DNA of 13,708 nt from an uncultured Ignavibacteria bacterium (GCA_903911805.1 CAIWET010000113.1:1-13708), one strand, 5' to 3'; shown: positions 6,631 through 13,708, numbered from the stretch's first letter. The notes: generated by a model from the letters alone, not told the origin. Program-made: numbers and translations.

Positions 6631-8771
6631 ATTACCCCCAATTTATTATATCTTATCGCCAAAAGAGTCATATCGTCTCTTTGGTTTTTAAATTTCTTAC
6701 TATTTTTTAGACTATATTCCATTATATTCACTAGTTCACTTGTATTATTATATACTGAATTAGTCAAAATATGTTTCATTTTTTCGTAATCTGAATCTTC
6801 AGAATCTCCATCGAGTGCATCGGAAACACCGTCAGTAAATAGTAAACAATAATCTTCATAATCTAATTTTATAGATATTTCTTCAAGATGTTTCTCAAAG
6901 AATTCTGTTTTAGCAAGTCCTATTCCAATTCCTTTTGGTGTATATAGCTTAGTATCTAAGCCACTTTTTAAAATCATTGGCAAATGACCCGCTCTAGAAA
7001 AAGTGATATTTCCTTCATTGTCTTCAATTTTAATTGCTGATAATGTTAGATACATTTGTTTATCCATATTCGAATATAAAGCCTGATTAATTTTTACAAG
7101 CAAATCTTTTGGTGAATCGACTGTGTTAACAGTGCTGATTACTACGCCTTTTAGCAAAGCCATATAAAATGCAGCACTCATACCTTTACCGGATATATCA
7201 CCAATTAACAAACAATTTTTTCCATCACGTAAAGTTACTAAATCATAATAATCGCCACCAACTTCTTCGGCTGGAAGGATATAACTTGCGATATCATAAT
7301 AATCAATACAGCATAAATTAATAGGTATCAGTTTTTCGGTAATCGAATGAGCAATCATCATTTCTTTCTTATATTGCTCTTTTTCTAATGATTCAGTTAT
7401 CAATTTTGCATTTTCTAATGCAATATTTACATTATTTCCAATAGCTTGGATGATGTTTAAATCTTCTGTATCAAATCCATATTCATCAACATTAGTAACA
7501 ACTAAAGTACCAATTCTTTTATTCCCATCGTTTAATGGGATTGCGATTAAAGCACTTGCAAAATCTATCAATCCAATGATTTTATTTTCTTCTTGGCTAT
7601 CAATAACAGATTCGATAAGCAAAAAATCATCAATTTCTTTAAAAATCTCAGTAAATACAGGATTTTTATGTAAAGTTTCTAAATATTCTTTATTGATATT
7701 TTGGTCTGAAATAATATTTATTTCATTATTATCATTATATAATTCTGTCCAGGCTCCACTTGCATTAATTGATTCATAAGCAATTGAAGTTGCAGTATCA
7801 ATCAATTTATTGAAATCAATCGATTGAGAAATAATCTTATTTAAATAAGTCAAAAGCTTTAATTCATTTGATTTCTTCCCAACAATTTCGGTTGTTGGTA
7901 ATGAAACAATTGCTGAAAACATTATTCTTATTATATATCCTGCACTTAAAACAACAGGTAAAGTTAGAATAGTGCTTGAACCATAAAATAATCCTAAACC
8001 ATAATAAAATTTTCCTTCACCATTTAATTCCCACATAAATGTGTCTATGATGATTGTTAATGTTAATATAATAATGCTTTGCAATATTAATAAAAATTTC
8101 TCTCGTTTATTTAATAATGCAATCCAGTTATTTTTACTTGCCGAAAGAAACATAGTAACAAATAAAAATATATGAATAAATGCTATTGGAATTGAAATGA
8201 TTGGATTGCTAGTAAAATCAGTTAAAGTTCTATTGAAGTAAATCAAAGGCATTTCAGCAATCAAGAAAAAGTAAATTGCCAATCTAATAAGCATTAATTG
8301 GGATTTAGTCTTTTTATGACGCTTTATCCAAAGCCATTTAAACAAGAAATGAAGAAGTTTAAATCCAGCGACTAAACATATTATTGCATATATATTTACA
8401 TAAAGTAACCCTAAAATATTATTAATTCTTCCGTGGAACTCCAAGGAATTTGGAATTAACAATTTACCAAGTATCACAAAAAGTAACAAGAAATTTATTG
8501 ATTTAATTTCTTCATTGAAAGCATTAAATCCAATTTCGGCAGCATTATTTAATTTATTGAAAAAATTTCTAAAAAAGTAAAATGCCAATGGAGTAATAAC
8601 TGAAATTGAGATAATAATTCTTAACGAAATACTAACAAATGAGTCATTCTCTGTAAATAGATACATTAATAAATCAACTGCTAATTTAAATAGGAAAAGC
8701 AGTAATGACAAAGAGAGCAATACTTGATTGCTCACTTTATGTTTGATTATATTTAATATTTTTTCTATCAC
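6627..8771 (-). CDS. Membrane-bound GAF-PP2C (RsbU/SpoIIE) serine phosphatase
   Basis: 714 aa. The N-terminal 290 residues form an integral membrane region with about eight hydrophobic segments (near 18-38, 45-70, 92-108, 118-146, 160-178, 190-210, 225-243, 258-288) and short loops, matching no sensor family I recognise. A GAF-like domain follows (about 305-455), then a short coiled linker and the SpoIIE/PP2C domain (about 485-708). Metal-binding acidic motifs are present: GGDYYD (505-510), GDISGKGMSAAF (524-535), FTDGVSDALD (645-654) and QRDDMTLLA (697-705). The enzyme should dephosphorylate the STAS protein encoded next, with activity set by the membrane or GAF input. The start codon is GTG (8769-8771) without an evident Shine-Dalgarno, 31 nt after the acyl-CoA dehydrogenase stop, so the exact start is less certain than the function. 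Confidence 0.9.
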   Translation of the reverse strand: MIEKILNIIKHKVSNQVLLSLSLLLFLFKLAVDLLMYLFTENDSFVSISLRIIISISVITPLAFYFFRNFFNKLNNAAEIGFNAFNEEIKSINFLLLFVILGKLLIPNSLEFHGRINNILGLLYVNIYAIICLVAGFKLLHFLFKWLWIKRHKKTKSQLMLIRLAIYFFLIAEMPLIYFNRTLTDFTSNPIISIPIAFIHIFLFVTMFLSASKNNWIALLNKREKFLLILQSIIILTLTIIIDTFMWELNGEGKFYYGLGLFYGSSTILTLPVVLSAGYIIRIMFSAIVSLPTTEIVGKKSNELKLLTYLNKIISQSIDFNKLIDTATSIAYESINASGAWTELYNDNNEINIISDQNINKEYLETLHKNPVFTEIFKEIDDFLLIESVIDSQEENKIIGLIDFASALIAIPLNDGNKRIGTLVVTNVDEYGFDTEDLNIIQAIGNNVNIALENAKLITESLEKEQYKKEMMIAHSITEKLIPINLCCIDYYDIASYILPAEEVGGDYYDLVTLRDGKNCLLIGDISGKGMSAAFYMALLKGVVISTVNTVDSPKDLLVKINQALYSNMDKQMYLTLSAIKIEDNEGNITFSRAGHLPMILKSGLDTKLYTPKGIGIGLAKTEFFEKHLEEISIKLDYEDYCLLFTDGVSDALDGDSEDSDYEKMKHILTNSVYNNTSELVNIMEYSLKNSKKFKNQRDDMTLLAIRYNKLGVI

Positions 8772-8802
8772 TAATTTTTATAATTTAGAAATCTTGAAAG
8801 GA

Positions 8803-9957
8803 TTAGCTAAAAGCAGCAATTCCAGTAATATCTTCACCAAGAATTAATGTATGTATATCGTGAGTTCCTTCGTAAGTTCTTACTGACTCTAAATTAGCAG
8901 CGTGACGCATAATCGGATATTCATCTAATATTCCGTTAGCTCCGTGAATATCTCTTGCTAACCTTGCAGATTGAATTGCTATATCAACATTATTTCTTTT
9001 AATAAATGAAATGTGCTGAGGACGGGCTTTTCCATTTTCGAATAATCTTCCTACGTGATATGCAGCTAATTGACCTTTAGAAATTTCGCTCATCATCCAA
9101 ACAAGTTTTTCTTGAACTAATTGGAATGATGCTATTGGTTTTCCGAATTGAATTCTGGATTTTGAATAATCAACTGATGAATCATAAACTGCCATAGCAG
9201 CTCCTAAAGCACCATAAGCAATTCCAAATCTTGCTTGACTTAAGCAACTCAAAGGACCTTTTAGACCATTAATATTCAATCTATTTTCTTCAGGTATTTC
9301 GCAATCTTCAAAAATCAATTCAGAAGTAACTGAAGCTCTCAAAGAATGCTTTCCTTTCATTTCTGGAGCTGAAAATCCTTTAGTGCCTTTTTCAACCAAA
9401 AATCCAGTGATTTTTCCGTCTAATTTAGCCCAAACAACTGCTACATCTGCCAAAGTACCATTGGTAATCCACATCTTTGCGCCATTTAATAGATAACCAC
9501 TATCAGTTTTAACTGCATTTGTAATCATTCCACCTGGATTTGAGCCAAAGTCTGGTTCTGTTAATCCAAAGCAACCAATGAAAGTACCATCTGCCAATTT
9601 TGGCAAAAATTTCTTTTTCATTTCTTCACTTGCATAAGCTTCGATTGGAAACATTACCAAAGAATTCTGGACTGAAGCAAATGATCGAACAGCAGAGTCT
9701 CCCCTCTCTAATTCTTGCATTGCCAATCCATAACTTGTATAATTAGCTCCTGAGCCACCAAATTCAGTTGAAGTTTTTATTCCGAATAATCCCATTTCAG
9801 CCATTTTTGGAACCAAATCCATTGGGAAAGTTCCAGCGTGATAATGCGATTCAATTATTGGAAGTATTTCGTTGTTTACAAAGTCTCTAACGCTTTCGCG
9901 GATTAATTTTTCTTCTTCTGTATATAAATCATCTAAATGAAAAAAATCTAATGACAT
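8803..9957 (-). CDS. gcdH: Glutaryl-CoA dehydrogenase (acyl-CoA dehydrogenase family)
   Basis: 384 aa, normal length. An FAD enzyme that oxidises glutaryl-CoA and, in decarboxylating members, releases crotonyl-CoA and CO2 in lysine, tryptophan and aromatic breakdown. Resemblance to characterised GCDH is close: ELERGDSAVRS (82-92, with the substrate-carboxylate Arg at R91 and the conserved Glu at E84), GCFGLTEPDFGSNP (128-141), WITN (163-166), GKHSLRAS (202-209), RIQFGKPI (268-275), GANGILDEY (339-347) and TYEGTHDIH (361-369), where E363 is the catalytic base. Tyr before that Glu (Y362) is what I recall for decarboxylating enzymes; non-decarboxylating ones are reported to differ there. Shine-Dalgarno AGGGA (9963-9967) is 5 nt before the ATG. 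No ETF or glutaconate genes are nearby. Confidence 0.92.
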   Translation of the reverse strand: MSLDFFHLDDLYTEEEKLIRESVRDFVNNEILPIIESHYHAGTFPMDLVPKMAEMGLFGIKTSTEFGGSGANYTSYGLAMQELERGDSAVRSFASVQNSLVMFPIEAYASEEMKKKFLPKLADGTFIGCFGLTEPDFGSNPGGMITNAVKTDSGYLLNGAKMWITNGTLADVAVVWAKLDGKITGFLVEKGTKGFSAPEMKGKHSLRASVTSELIFEDCEIPEENRLNINGLKGPLSCLSQARFGIAYGALGAAMAVYDSSVDYSKSRIQFGKPIASFQLVQEKLVWMMSEISKGQLAAYHVGRLFENGKARPQHISFIKRNNVDIAIQSARLARDIHGANGILDEYPIMRHAANLESVRTYEGTHDIHTLILGEDITGIAAFS

Positions 9958-9999
9958 TATTATCCCTATTTTTACAAAAGATTATTGACGGTATTTAGA

Positions 10000-10028
10000 A
10001 TTATAAATTGATTAAATTTTAAATAAAA
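10000..10028 (-). promoter_or_regulatory. Candidate promoter region of gcdH
   Basis: A strong terminator closes the redox operon just upstream, so gcdH needs its own promoter in 9958-10028. A perfect TATAAT reads on the minus strand at 10005 to 10000, about 43 nt before the ATG. At 17 nt upstream the sequence is TTTTAT (10028 to 10023), a poor -35 box. The region is very AT-rich, so the match could be chance. Confidence 0.3.
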
Positions 10029-10053
10029 AAAGGCCACATATTCTGTGACCTTT
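10029..10053 (-). terminator. Intrinsic terminator of the redox operon
   Basis: As minus-strand RNA, AAAGGUCACA and UGUGGCCUUU form a 10-bp stem with one G-U wobble around a GAAUA loop, followed directly by UUUUUAUUU. The stop codon of the cytochrome gene is 13 nt before it. In plus-strand RNA the wobble becomes a C-A mismatch and the downstream sequence is less T-rich, so the signal favours the minus strand. Confidence 0.88.
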
Positions 10054-10065
10054 CAAAAAAATCGC

Positions 10066-11295
10066 TTATTTAAATTTAATCTTTTTGCCGGGCAATTGCT
10101 TTGGATAAAATTTATCGTCGTGGCAATTAGCGCAAGATGGCGGAACATTAAATTTGTTATCGATATGACAGCTTTCGCAATCGAGTTCTCTATGATTTTC
10201 GCTTAATGCCATTCCTGCTTTTTTATGATCAAACTTTTGAGGTTTAAAATCTTTATGACAAGAAACGCATCTATTATCAAGCTTTTTAAGTGGAGTAGCA
10301 TCTCCGTGGCAATTTGAGCATTTTAAATTCTGATGGAATTTGCTCAAAGGCCAGCCAGTAGCTGCGTGATTGAATGGACTAATTTCTTTATCTGAATGAC
10401 ATTTTTCGCATTTATCTGTCTTATGGCAATTGCTACAAGGATTGTGGTGTTCCTCAAAAGTCTTGTGTATTTTTTGTGGTGAACCATTCAAATGACCATC
10501 TTTTTGCAATTTGACATCGTGGCATTTAATGCAACTTTCATCATTATGACAAGTTATGCAAGGTGCTTTGTATAAATCAGTGTGTTCTTTATGATAGAAG
10601 GTAACTAATTTTCCTTTTTCGTATTTAGTTTCATAAACAAATTTTGCAGGCACTTGAACTTCAGGATGATATCTTCCTTTTGTTTCATTTACCAATTTAT
10701 CTACCAATTCATTGAAATCAGGACTTTTTGGTTTATGGCAAGAATTACATTCTGTTTCTCTACTCCATTGACGATGACAATTAACGCATTGCCTATGGTA
10801 AGCAGCACTTAAATCAGGCTTAGAAATATCTTCTCTTAATCTATTGACCTCGTGGCAGGTATTGCAAGCAAGGATAGGACCTGTAGTATTGTAATGATGA
10901 CAGCTTTCGCATCCACCAGTCATTTCACTCATTTCTGCGTGAAGTTTATGTGAAAAAACTACTGGATTATATCTATCTACTAATTCATCAAGAACAATTA
11001 TTTCTGGACCTTCTTTTGCAGTATGTTTAACTGAAATCATTTCACTTCTAGGACAAGGAACTAATCCTGGATCTTTCTTAGTAGGATATTCAGTTAAATG
11101 ACAGGATTTGCAATTACCAGGATATTTTTTTGCAGCATCTACATCTTTAGCCTTCTCTTTTTGAGTTTTAATCTTTCCACTATTTTCAAGTTTTTCTTTA
11201 TGATTTTCAGAACTAATTTCAAGATTAGAGCCAATAATAATTGTTGAAGCTATTACAAATAAAAATATTCCGAATATTATTACTTTCTTTTTCAT
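10066..11295 (-). CDS. 13-haem c-type cytochrome, Hmc/cytochrome c3-like
   Basis: 409 aa with 13 CXXCH motifs starting at residues 62, 129, 144, 170, 183, 246, 255, 287, 296, 326, 343, 373 and 388. At least 16 other histidines follow the N-terminal segment, enough for bis-His ligation of every haem. The N-terminus (1-22) is a hydrophobic export signal or anchor without an obvious cleavage site, followed by a Lys/Glu-rich linker (31-58). PVVFSHKLH (111-119) and AYHRQCVNCH (165-174) resemble class III (cytochrome c3/HmcA) domains. The C-terminal third holds a tandem repeat with a 47-residue period (His pairs 310/321 and 357/368, haem cysteines 326/373). The gene overlaps the NrfD-like gene by ATGA (11292-11295), and GGAGGT lies 5 nt before the ATG. 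It probably exchanges electrons between the complex and a periplasmic partner. The partner is unknown. Confidence 0.93.
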   Translation of the reverse strand: MKKKVIIFGIFLFVIASTIIIGSNLEISSENHKEKLENSGKIKTQKEKAKDVDAAKKYPGNCKSCHLTEYPTKKDPGLVPCPRSEMISVKHTAKEGPEIIVLDELVDRYNPVVFSHKLHAEMSEMTGGCESCHHYNTTGPILACNTCHEVNRLREDISKPDLSAAYHRQCVNCHRQWSRETECNSCHKPKSPDFNELVDKLVNETKGRYHPEVQVPAKFVYETKYEKGKLVTFYHKEHTDLYKAPCITCHNDESCIKCHDVKLQKDGHLNGSPQKIHKTFEEHHNPCSNCHKTDKCEKCHSDKEISPFNHAATGWPLSKFHQNLKCSNCHGDATPLKKLDNRCVSCHKDFKPQKFDHKKAGMALSENHRELDCESCHIDNKFNVPPSCANCHDDKFYPKQLPGKKIKFK

Positions 11296-12518
11296 TTTTT
11301 ACCTCCAGATGCTAATTCTGAGCGGTGGTCAGGTTGACCTATTACTGGGAAGTTCATTGCAACAAATCTATAGACTAATACTAATAAACAAATGAAACCT
11401 ATTGTTACTGAAAATTCTCCAATTGATGGGAAATAATCCTTTGTTGCATAAGGTGGATGATATGCCGTAATAAATGTATTAAATCTATTTAATACAACTC
11501 CAAAAACAACCAATGAGGAAGCTATGAATAGTCCTAACGTTGATTTAAGAACTTTTTTCTGAGCAAATAGATAGATTGGAATTACAACTCCCACAATCAT
11601 TTCAATTAAAAACATAACTGTTTCTTTATTAAAATGTGCGAGATAGAAAAAGGATTCTCTAATTACCATATCTCCAATTTTGAATGCGAGATAAATACTC
11701 AAAATAGGTGCAATTAATGCTCCAAGGTGAGATAATACATCTAATTCAAATTCTAATTTAAAAGATTTTGATGCCAAATATGATTCAAATATAACCATTG
11801 GGAATCCAACGGAAATTGCGGATAAAAGGAATAATAATGGCATAATTGGTGTGTTCCAAAGTGGATGCATTTTTGAACCAGCTAACACCATCAAAGTTCC
11901 TAATGAGGATTGATGCAATGTTGATAGCACAATACCTGCAATTATAAATACAAACATTGTTTGAGCAAAAAATTTATCAGCCCATCTTAATAATTTATCT
12001 AATGGATTATTCAAGAATTTGAACAACGGAAGTTTTACGTTTCCAATAAATCTTTCTGTAACTACAGGAATAAATTCGATGTATAAAACTGTAAGATAAA
12101 TCATAACGCAAATACCAACTTCAAATAATGCAGAATTTCCATTCCACATTACTAATGGATGCCAAATATAATACCATCTTCCGATATCAATACAAACGCC
12201 CATAGCTACAAATGTATAGCCAAGCATTGCAGTTAATAGCGCAGGTCTAACAATTATATGATATTTATCTCTATGCATAACGTGACCAATTGCAGCAGAA
12301 GTGAAACCACCGGCAGCTAAAGCTACACCAGCAGCAACATCAATGGCAATCCACAAACCCCATGGATATTGATTGTCTAGATTTGTAACTGAGCCAATTC
12401 CATAAAATAATCTAAAGAAAAGAAATATTAAGCCATTAATTGCTAATGCACATAATATTAATGTTCCAAAAGAAAAATATTTTGTGGTTTTAACTTGTTG
12501 TGGGATTAAATGTTCCAT
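11292..12518 (-). CDS. NrfD/HybB/HmcC-type integral membrane subunit
   Basis: 408 aa with about ten hydrophobic segments, the size of HybB/HmcC rather than the shorter eight-helix NrfD forms. Conserved-looking features are YPWGLWIAIDVAAGVALAAGG (from residue 51), a family motif at the periplasmic quinone site, IGRWYYIWHP (112-121), TLHQSSLGTL (200-209) and LNRFNTFITAYHPP (343-356). Family members bind menaquinone or ubiquinone but carry no haem, and pass electrons to or from the periplasmic Fe-S subunit. The start ATG shares one base with the stop of the ferredoxin-like gene (TAATG at 12516-12520), and AAGGGG precedes it. The position between Fe-S and multihaem cytochrome genes supports a three-subunit quinone oxidoreductase. 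The HybB label is by family only; no hydrogenase gene is present. Confidence 0.9.
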   Translation of the reverse strand: MEHLIPQQVKTTKYFSFGTLILCALAINGLIFLFFRLFYGIGSVTNLDNQYPWGLWIAIDVAAGVALAAGGFTSAAIGHVMHRDKYHIIVRPALLTAMLGYTFVAMGVCIDIGRWYYIWHPLVMWNGNSALFEVGICVMIYLTVLYIEFIPVVTERFIGNVKLPLFKFLNNPLDKLLRWADKFFAQTMFVFIIAGIVLSTLHQSSLGTLMVLAGSKMHPLWNTPIMPLLFLLSAISVGFPMVIFESYLASKSFKLEFELDVLSHLGALIAPILSIYLAFKIGDMVIRESFFYLAHFNKETVMFLIEMIVGVVIPIYLFAQKKVLKSTLGLFIASSLVVFGVVLNRFNTFITAYHPPYATKDYFPSIGEFSVTIGFICLLVLVYRFVAMNFPVIGQPDHRSELASGGKK

Positions 12519-13420
12519 TACTTATCCCCTTCATCTAATGAATTTTTTCTGTTAGTGTACCACATTAATCCACCAAGCATAGAATAAAGAGCAATTGGTG
12601 GAACGAAATATGCAAATATTCCGTGCTGAATAGCTTCGGTAGTACCTGGAGCAGGTTTAGTCGAAACTTTAGGGAATCCCAATTCATAAAAATCCTTGCT
12701 AGCAAGGTACATCCAAGAAGTACCACCAGCATCATATTCACCGAAGATTTTTTCGTTATATCTATCAGGATTTCTTTTTATTCTGTCCCTGGCTTCTTTA
12801 ATCAAGAATGGTTTATTACCATATGTTAATGCTTCAACAGGACAAATATTAACACAAGCCGGAAGTTCGCCTTTTGCAGTCCTTTTATAACAAAAATCAC
12901 ATTTTCTTATTTCAGGATTCAAAGCTTTGTCATAATCAAAGGTAGGCACCTGAAATGGGCATGCTACCATACAATATCTGCAACCTATGCATTTATCTGT
13001 ATCCCAAGTAACTGCTCCGTTTTTCTGCTTTTTAAAAGCGCCGACAATGCATGCTGAAGCGCAAGAGGGGTGATCGCAATGCATACACTGAACTTTAACA
13101 TCAATCGGTAGTAAAGGATTTACTTTATTCTCATATTCATTAACAACAGTTAAAGCTCCGGAATCCGGTCTTCTGAATTCTTTGAATACTTCACGATCTT
13201 TATATTCGTTAAAGCCATCAGTTGGCATATCGTGGGCAGATTTACAAGCCCACTCGCAATTTCTGCATCCGATACAAACAGTAGTGTCCACCAATACTCC
13301 AAAGTGATCATTAGGATTTCCTTCTGTATCGGCAGAATTTAATTTTTTTGTGCTTAATGCTGAAGCTGCCGAAATCGCTAGTGTCGATTTCAACCAGTTT
13401 CTTCTATTCAATTCTCTCAT
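12518..13420 (-). CDS. Tat-exported 4x[4Fe-4S] ferredoxin-like subunit (HybA/HmcB type)
   Basis: 300 aa. A twin-arginine signal (NRRNWLK, residues 5-11, then a hydrophobic Ala/Ser stretch) sends the folded protein to the periplasm. Sixteen cysteines form four cluster motifs: C49/52/55/59, C112/115/120/124, C144/147/150/154 and C174/177/189/193, the arrangement of HybA, HmcB and DmsB-like electron-transfer subunits. A single C-terminal transmembrane helix (about 267-288) anchors it, as in HybA; the preceding EAIQHGIF (262-269) also resembles that family. It should relay electrons between the NrfD-like quinone site and the multihaem cytochrome. Shine-Dalgarno GAGGA (13425-13429) is 4 nt before the ATG. 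It is the first gene of the operon, with a long AT-rich leader region upstream. Confidence 0.93.
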   Translation of the reverse strand: MRELNRRNWLKSTLAISAASALSTKKLNSADTEGNPNDHFGVLVDTTVCIGCRNCEWACKSAHDMPTDGFNEYKDREVFKEFRRPDSGALTVVNEYENKVNPLLPIDVKVQCMHCDHPSCASACIVGAFKKQKNGAVTWDTDKCIGCRYCMVACPFQVPTFDYDKALNPEIRKCDFCYKRTAKGELPACVNICPVEALTYGNKPFLIKEARDRIKRNPDRYNEKIFGEYDAGGTSWMYLASKDFYELGFPKVSTKPAPGTTEAIQHGIFAYFVPPIALYSMLGGLMWYTNRKNSLDEGDK

Positions 13421-13452
13421 GTTTTCCTCAATTCTAGTAAAAACACAAATCT

Positions 13453-13484
13453 AACTTAATCAAAAAAAAATTAATTTGCAAATT
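13453..13484 (-). promoter_or_regulatory. Candidate promoter with overlapping palindromic operator
   Basis: On the minus strand TTGCAA (13481 to 13476) is 17 nt from TAAGTT (13458 to 13453), a fair sigma-70-like pair that would start transcription about 25 nt before the ferredoxin ATG. The -35 element lies inside a perfect 12-bp palindrome, AATTTGCAAATT (13473-13484), as expected for an operator. An overlapping TAGATTTG (13453 to 13446) matches the Bacteroidota -7 consensus TANNTTTG, but the nearest upstream TTTG is 25 nt away, too far for that class. The base composition makes chance matches likely. Confidence 0.3.
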
Positions 13485-13650
13485 TTTTAGTTATTTTTTT
13501 AACAATATTTTCTTTTTGGATATAATTAATTTACGAAAAAGGTATAAATAACATTGTGATTTTTTTTCATAATAAAATTATTCTAAGATTTAACAATTTA
13601 ATACTAAAATTTATTATTCTTTTTAATAATTAACTAGTATTATGGATTCA

Positions 13651-13674
13651 TTGATTCAATCAAGATTGTCAATC
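13651..13674. repeat. Two abutting palindromes, possible regulator site
   Basis: TTGATTCAATCAA (13651-13663, 6-bp arms around C) is followed directly by GATTGTCAATC (13664-13674, 5-bp arms around T). TCAATCA also recurs as a direct repeat at 13656-13662 and 13669-13675. The first palindrome resembles an FNR/CRP-type TTGAT-N4-ATCAA site but has a 3-nt centre. It lies about 230 nt upstream of the ferredoxin start, so it could also serve a gene beyond the right edge. Confidence 0.35.
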
Positions 13675-13708
13675 ATTAAGTACTTGAAAGATCAGTAATT
13701 TAGGCTCA

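Larger units (their letters stand above)
13421..13708. other. Gene-free AT-rich region upstream of the redox operon
   Basis: This 288-nt stretch has no credible coding sequence on either strand. It is rich in A and T tracts and holds a likely minus-strand promoter near the ferredoxin gene and three short perfect palindromes (13473-13484, 13651-13663, 13664-13674). Whether a divergent gene begins beyond 13708 cannot be seen. Confidence 0.7.

Noticed and set aside
11292..13420. A hydrogenase-2 operon (hybA/hybB)
   Set aside because: The two subunits resemble HybA and HybB, but no hydrogenase large or small subunit or maturation gene is in the window, and the third gene is a multihaem cytochrome. 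Only family membership is supported.
10066..13420. DsrMKJOP sulfite-reduction complex
   Set aside because: DsrO/DsrP-like pieces are superficially similar, but DsrJ has three haems rather than 13, and DsrM/DsrK are absent.
13642..13698. Plus-strand micro-ORF of 18 codons starting ATGGATTCA
   Set aside because: No Shine-Dalgarno, no recognisable motif, and it coincides with the palindrome cluster. The length is expected by chance.
1..13708. CRISPR array, tRNA/rRNA genes, insertion sequence or prophage
   Set aside because: No regularly spaced repeats, cloverleaf-like segments, transposase or integrase motifs, or phage structural genes were seen on either strand.

Overview
This is a low-GC (roughly 30% by eye) bacterial window with tightly packed genes. 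All are on the minus strand except a phosphoglycerate kinase gene cut by the left edge. One protein carries a type IX secretion (T9SS) C-terminal sorting domain, which points to the Bacteroidota/Chlorobiota group. Several genes have clear Shine-Dalgarno sequences (GGAGG, GGAGGT, GAGGA), which true Bacteroidota usually lack. Together with a 13-haem cytochrome and an RsbU/V/W module, this makes an Ignavibacteria- or Kapabacteria-like lineage plausible. That placement is inference.

Layout, left to right. (1) pgk on the plus strand, 5'-truncated, converges on the minus-strand genes. The gap between them (1175-1280) holds a pgk terminator candidate, a REP-like imperfect palindrome and a near-perfect bidirectional terminator. 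(2) An envelope operon is read from 5720 down to 1281: heptose-7-phosphate kinase, heptose-1-phosphate adenylyltransferase, a glutaminyl-peptide cyclotransferase lipoprotein, and a large T9SS-exported gingipain-like protein whose expected catalytic dyad appears to be replaced. (3) A partner-switching cassette is read from 8771 to 5814: a membrane-bound GAF-PP2C phosphatase, a STAS anti-anti-sigma factor and an RsbW-type kinase. No sigma factor is adjacent. (4) Glutaryl-CoA dehydrogenase lies just upstream of the cassette on the same strand. (5) A compact three-gene redox operon is read from 13420 to 10066: a Tat-exported protein with four [4Fe-4S] clusters, an NrfD/HybB-type quinone-site membrane protein, and a 13-haem c-type cytochrome. 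It is closed by a strong intrinsic terminator. (6) An AT-rich, gene-free stretch (13421-13708) probably holds the promoter and operators of that operon.

How the parts fit. The redox operon resembles the Hmc and HybA/HybB families of periplasm-facing quinone oxidoreductases, but it has no catalytic subunit and no cytoplasmic HmcF-like partner. It probably moves electrons between the menaquinone pool and a periplasmic carrier or acceptor. The envelope operon links ADP-heptose supply (LPS core), maturation of exported N-termini and a secreted surface protein. The RsbU/V/W cassette would convert a membrane or GAF-sensed signal into release of an unlinked target, usually a sigma factor. No tRNA, rRNA, CRISPR array, insertion sequence or phage gene was seen.
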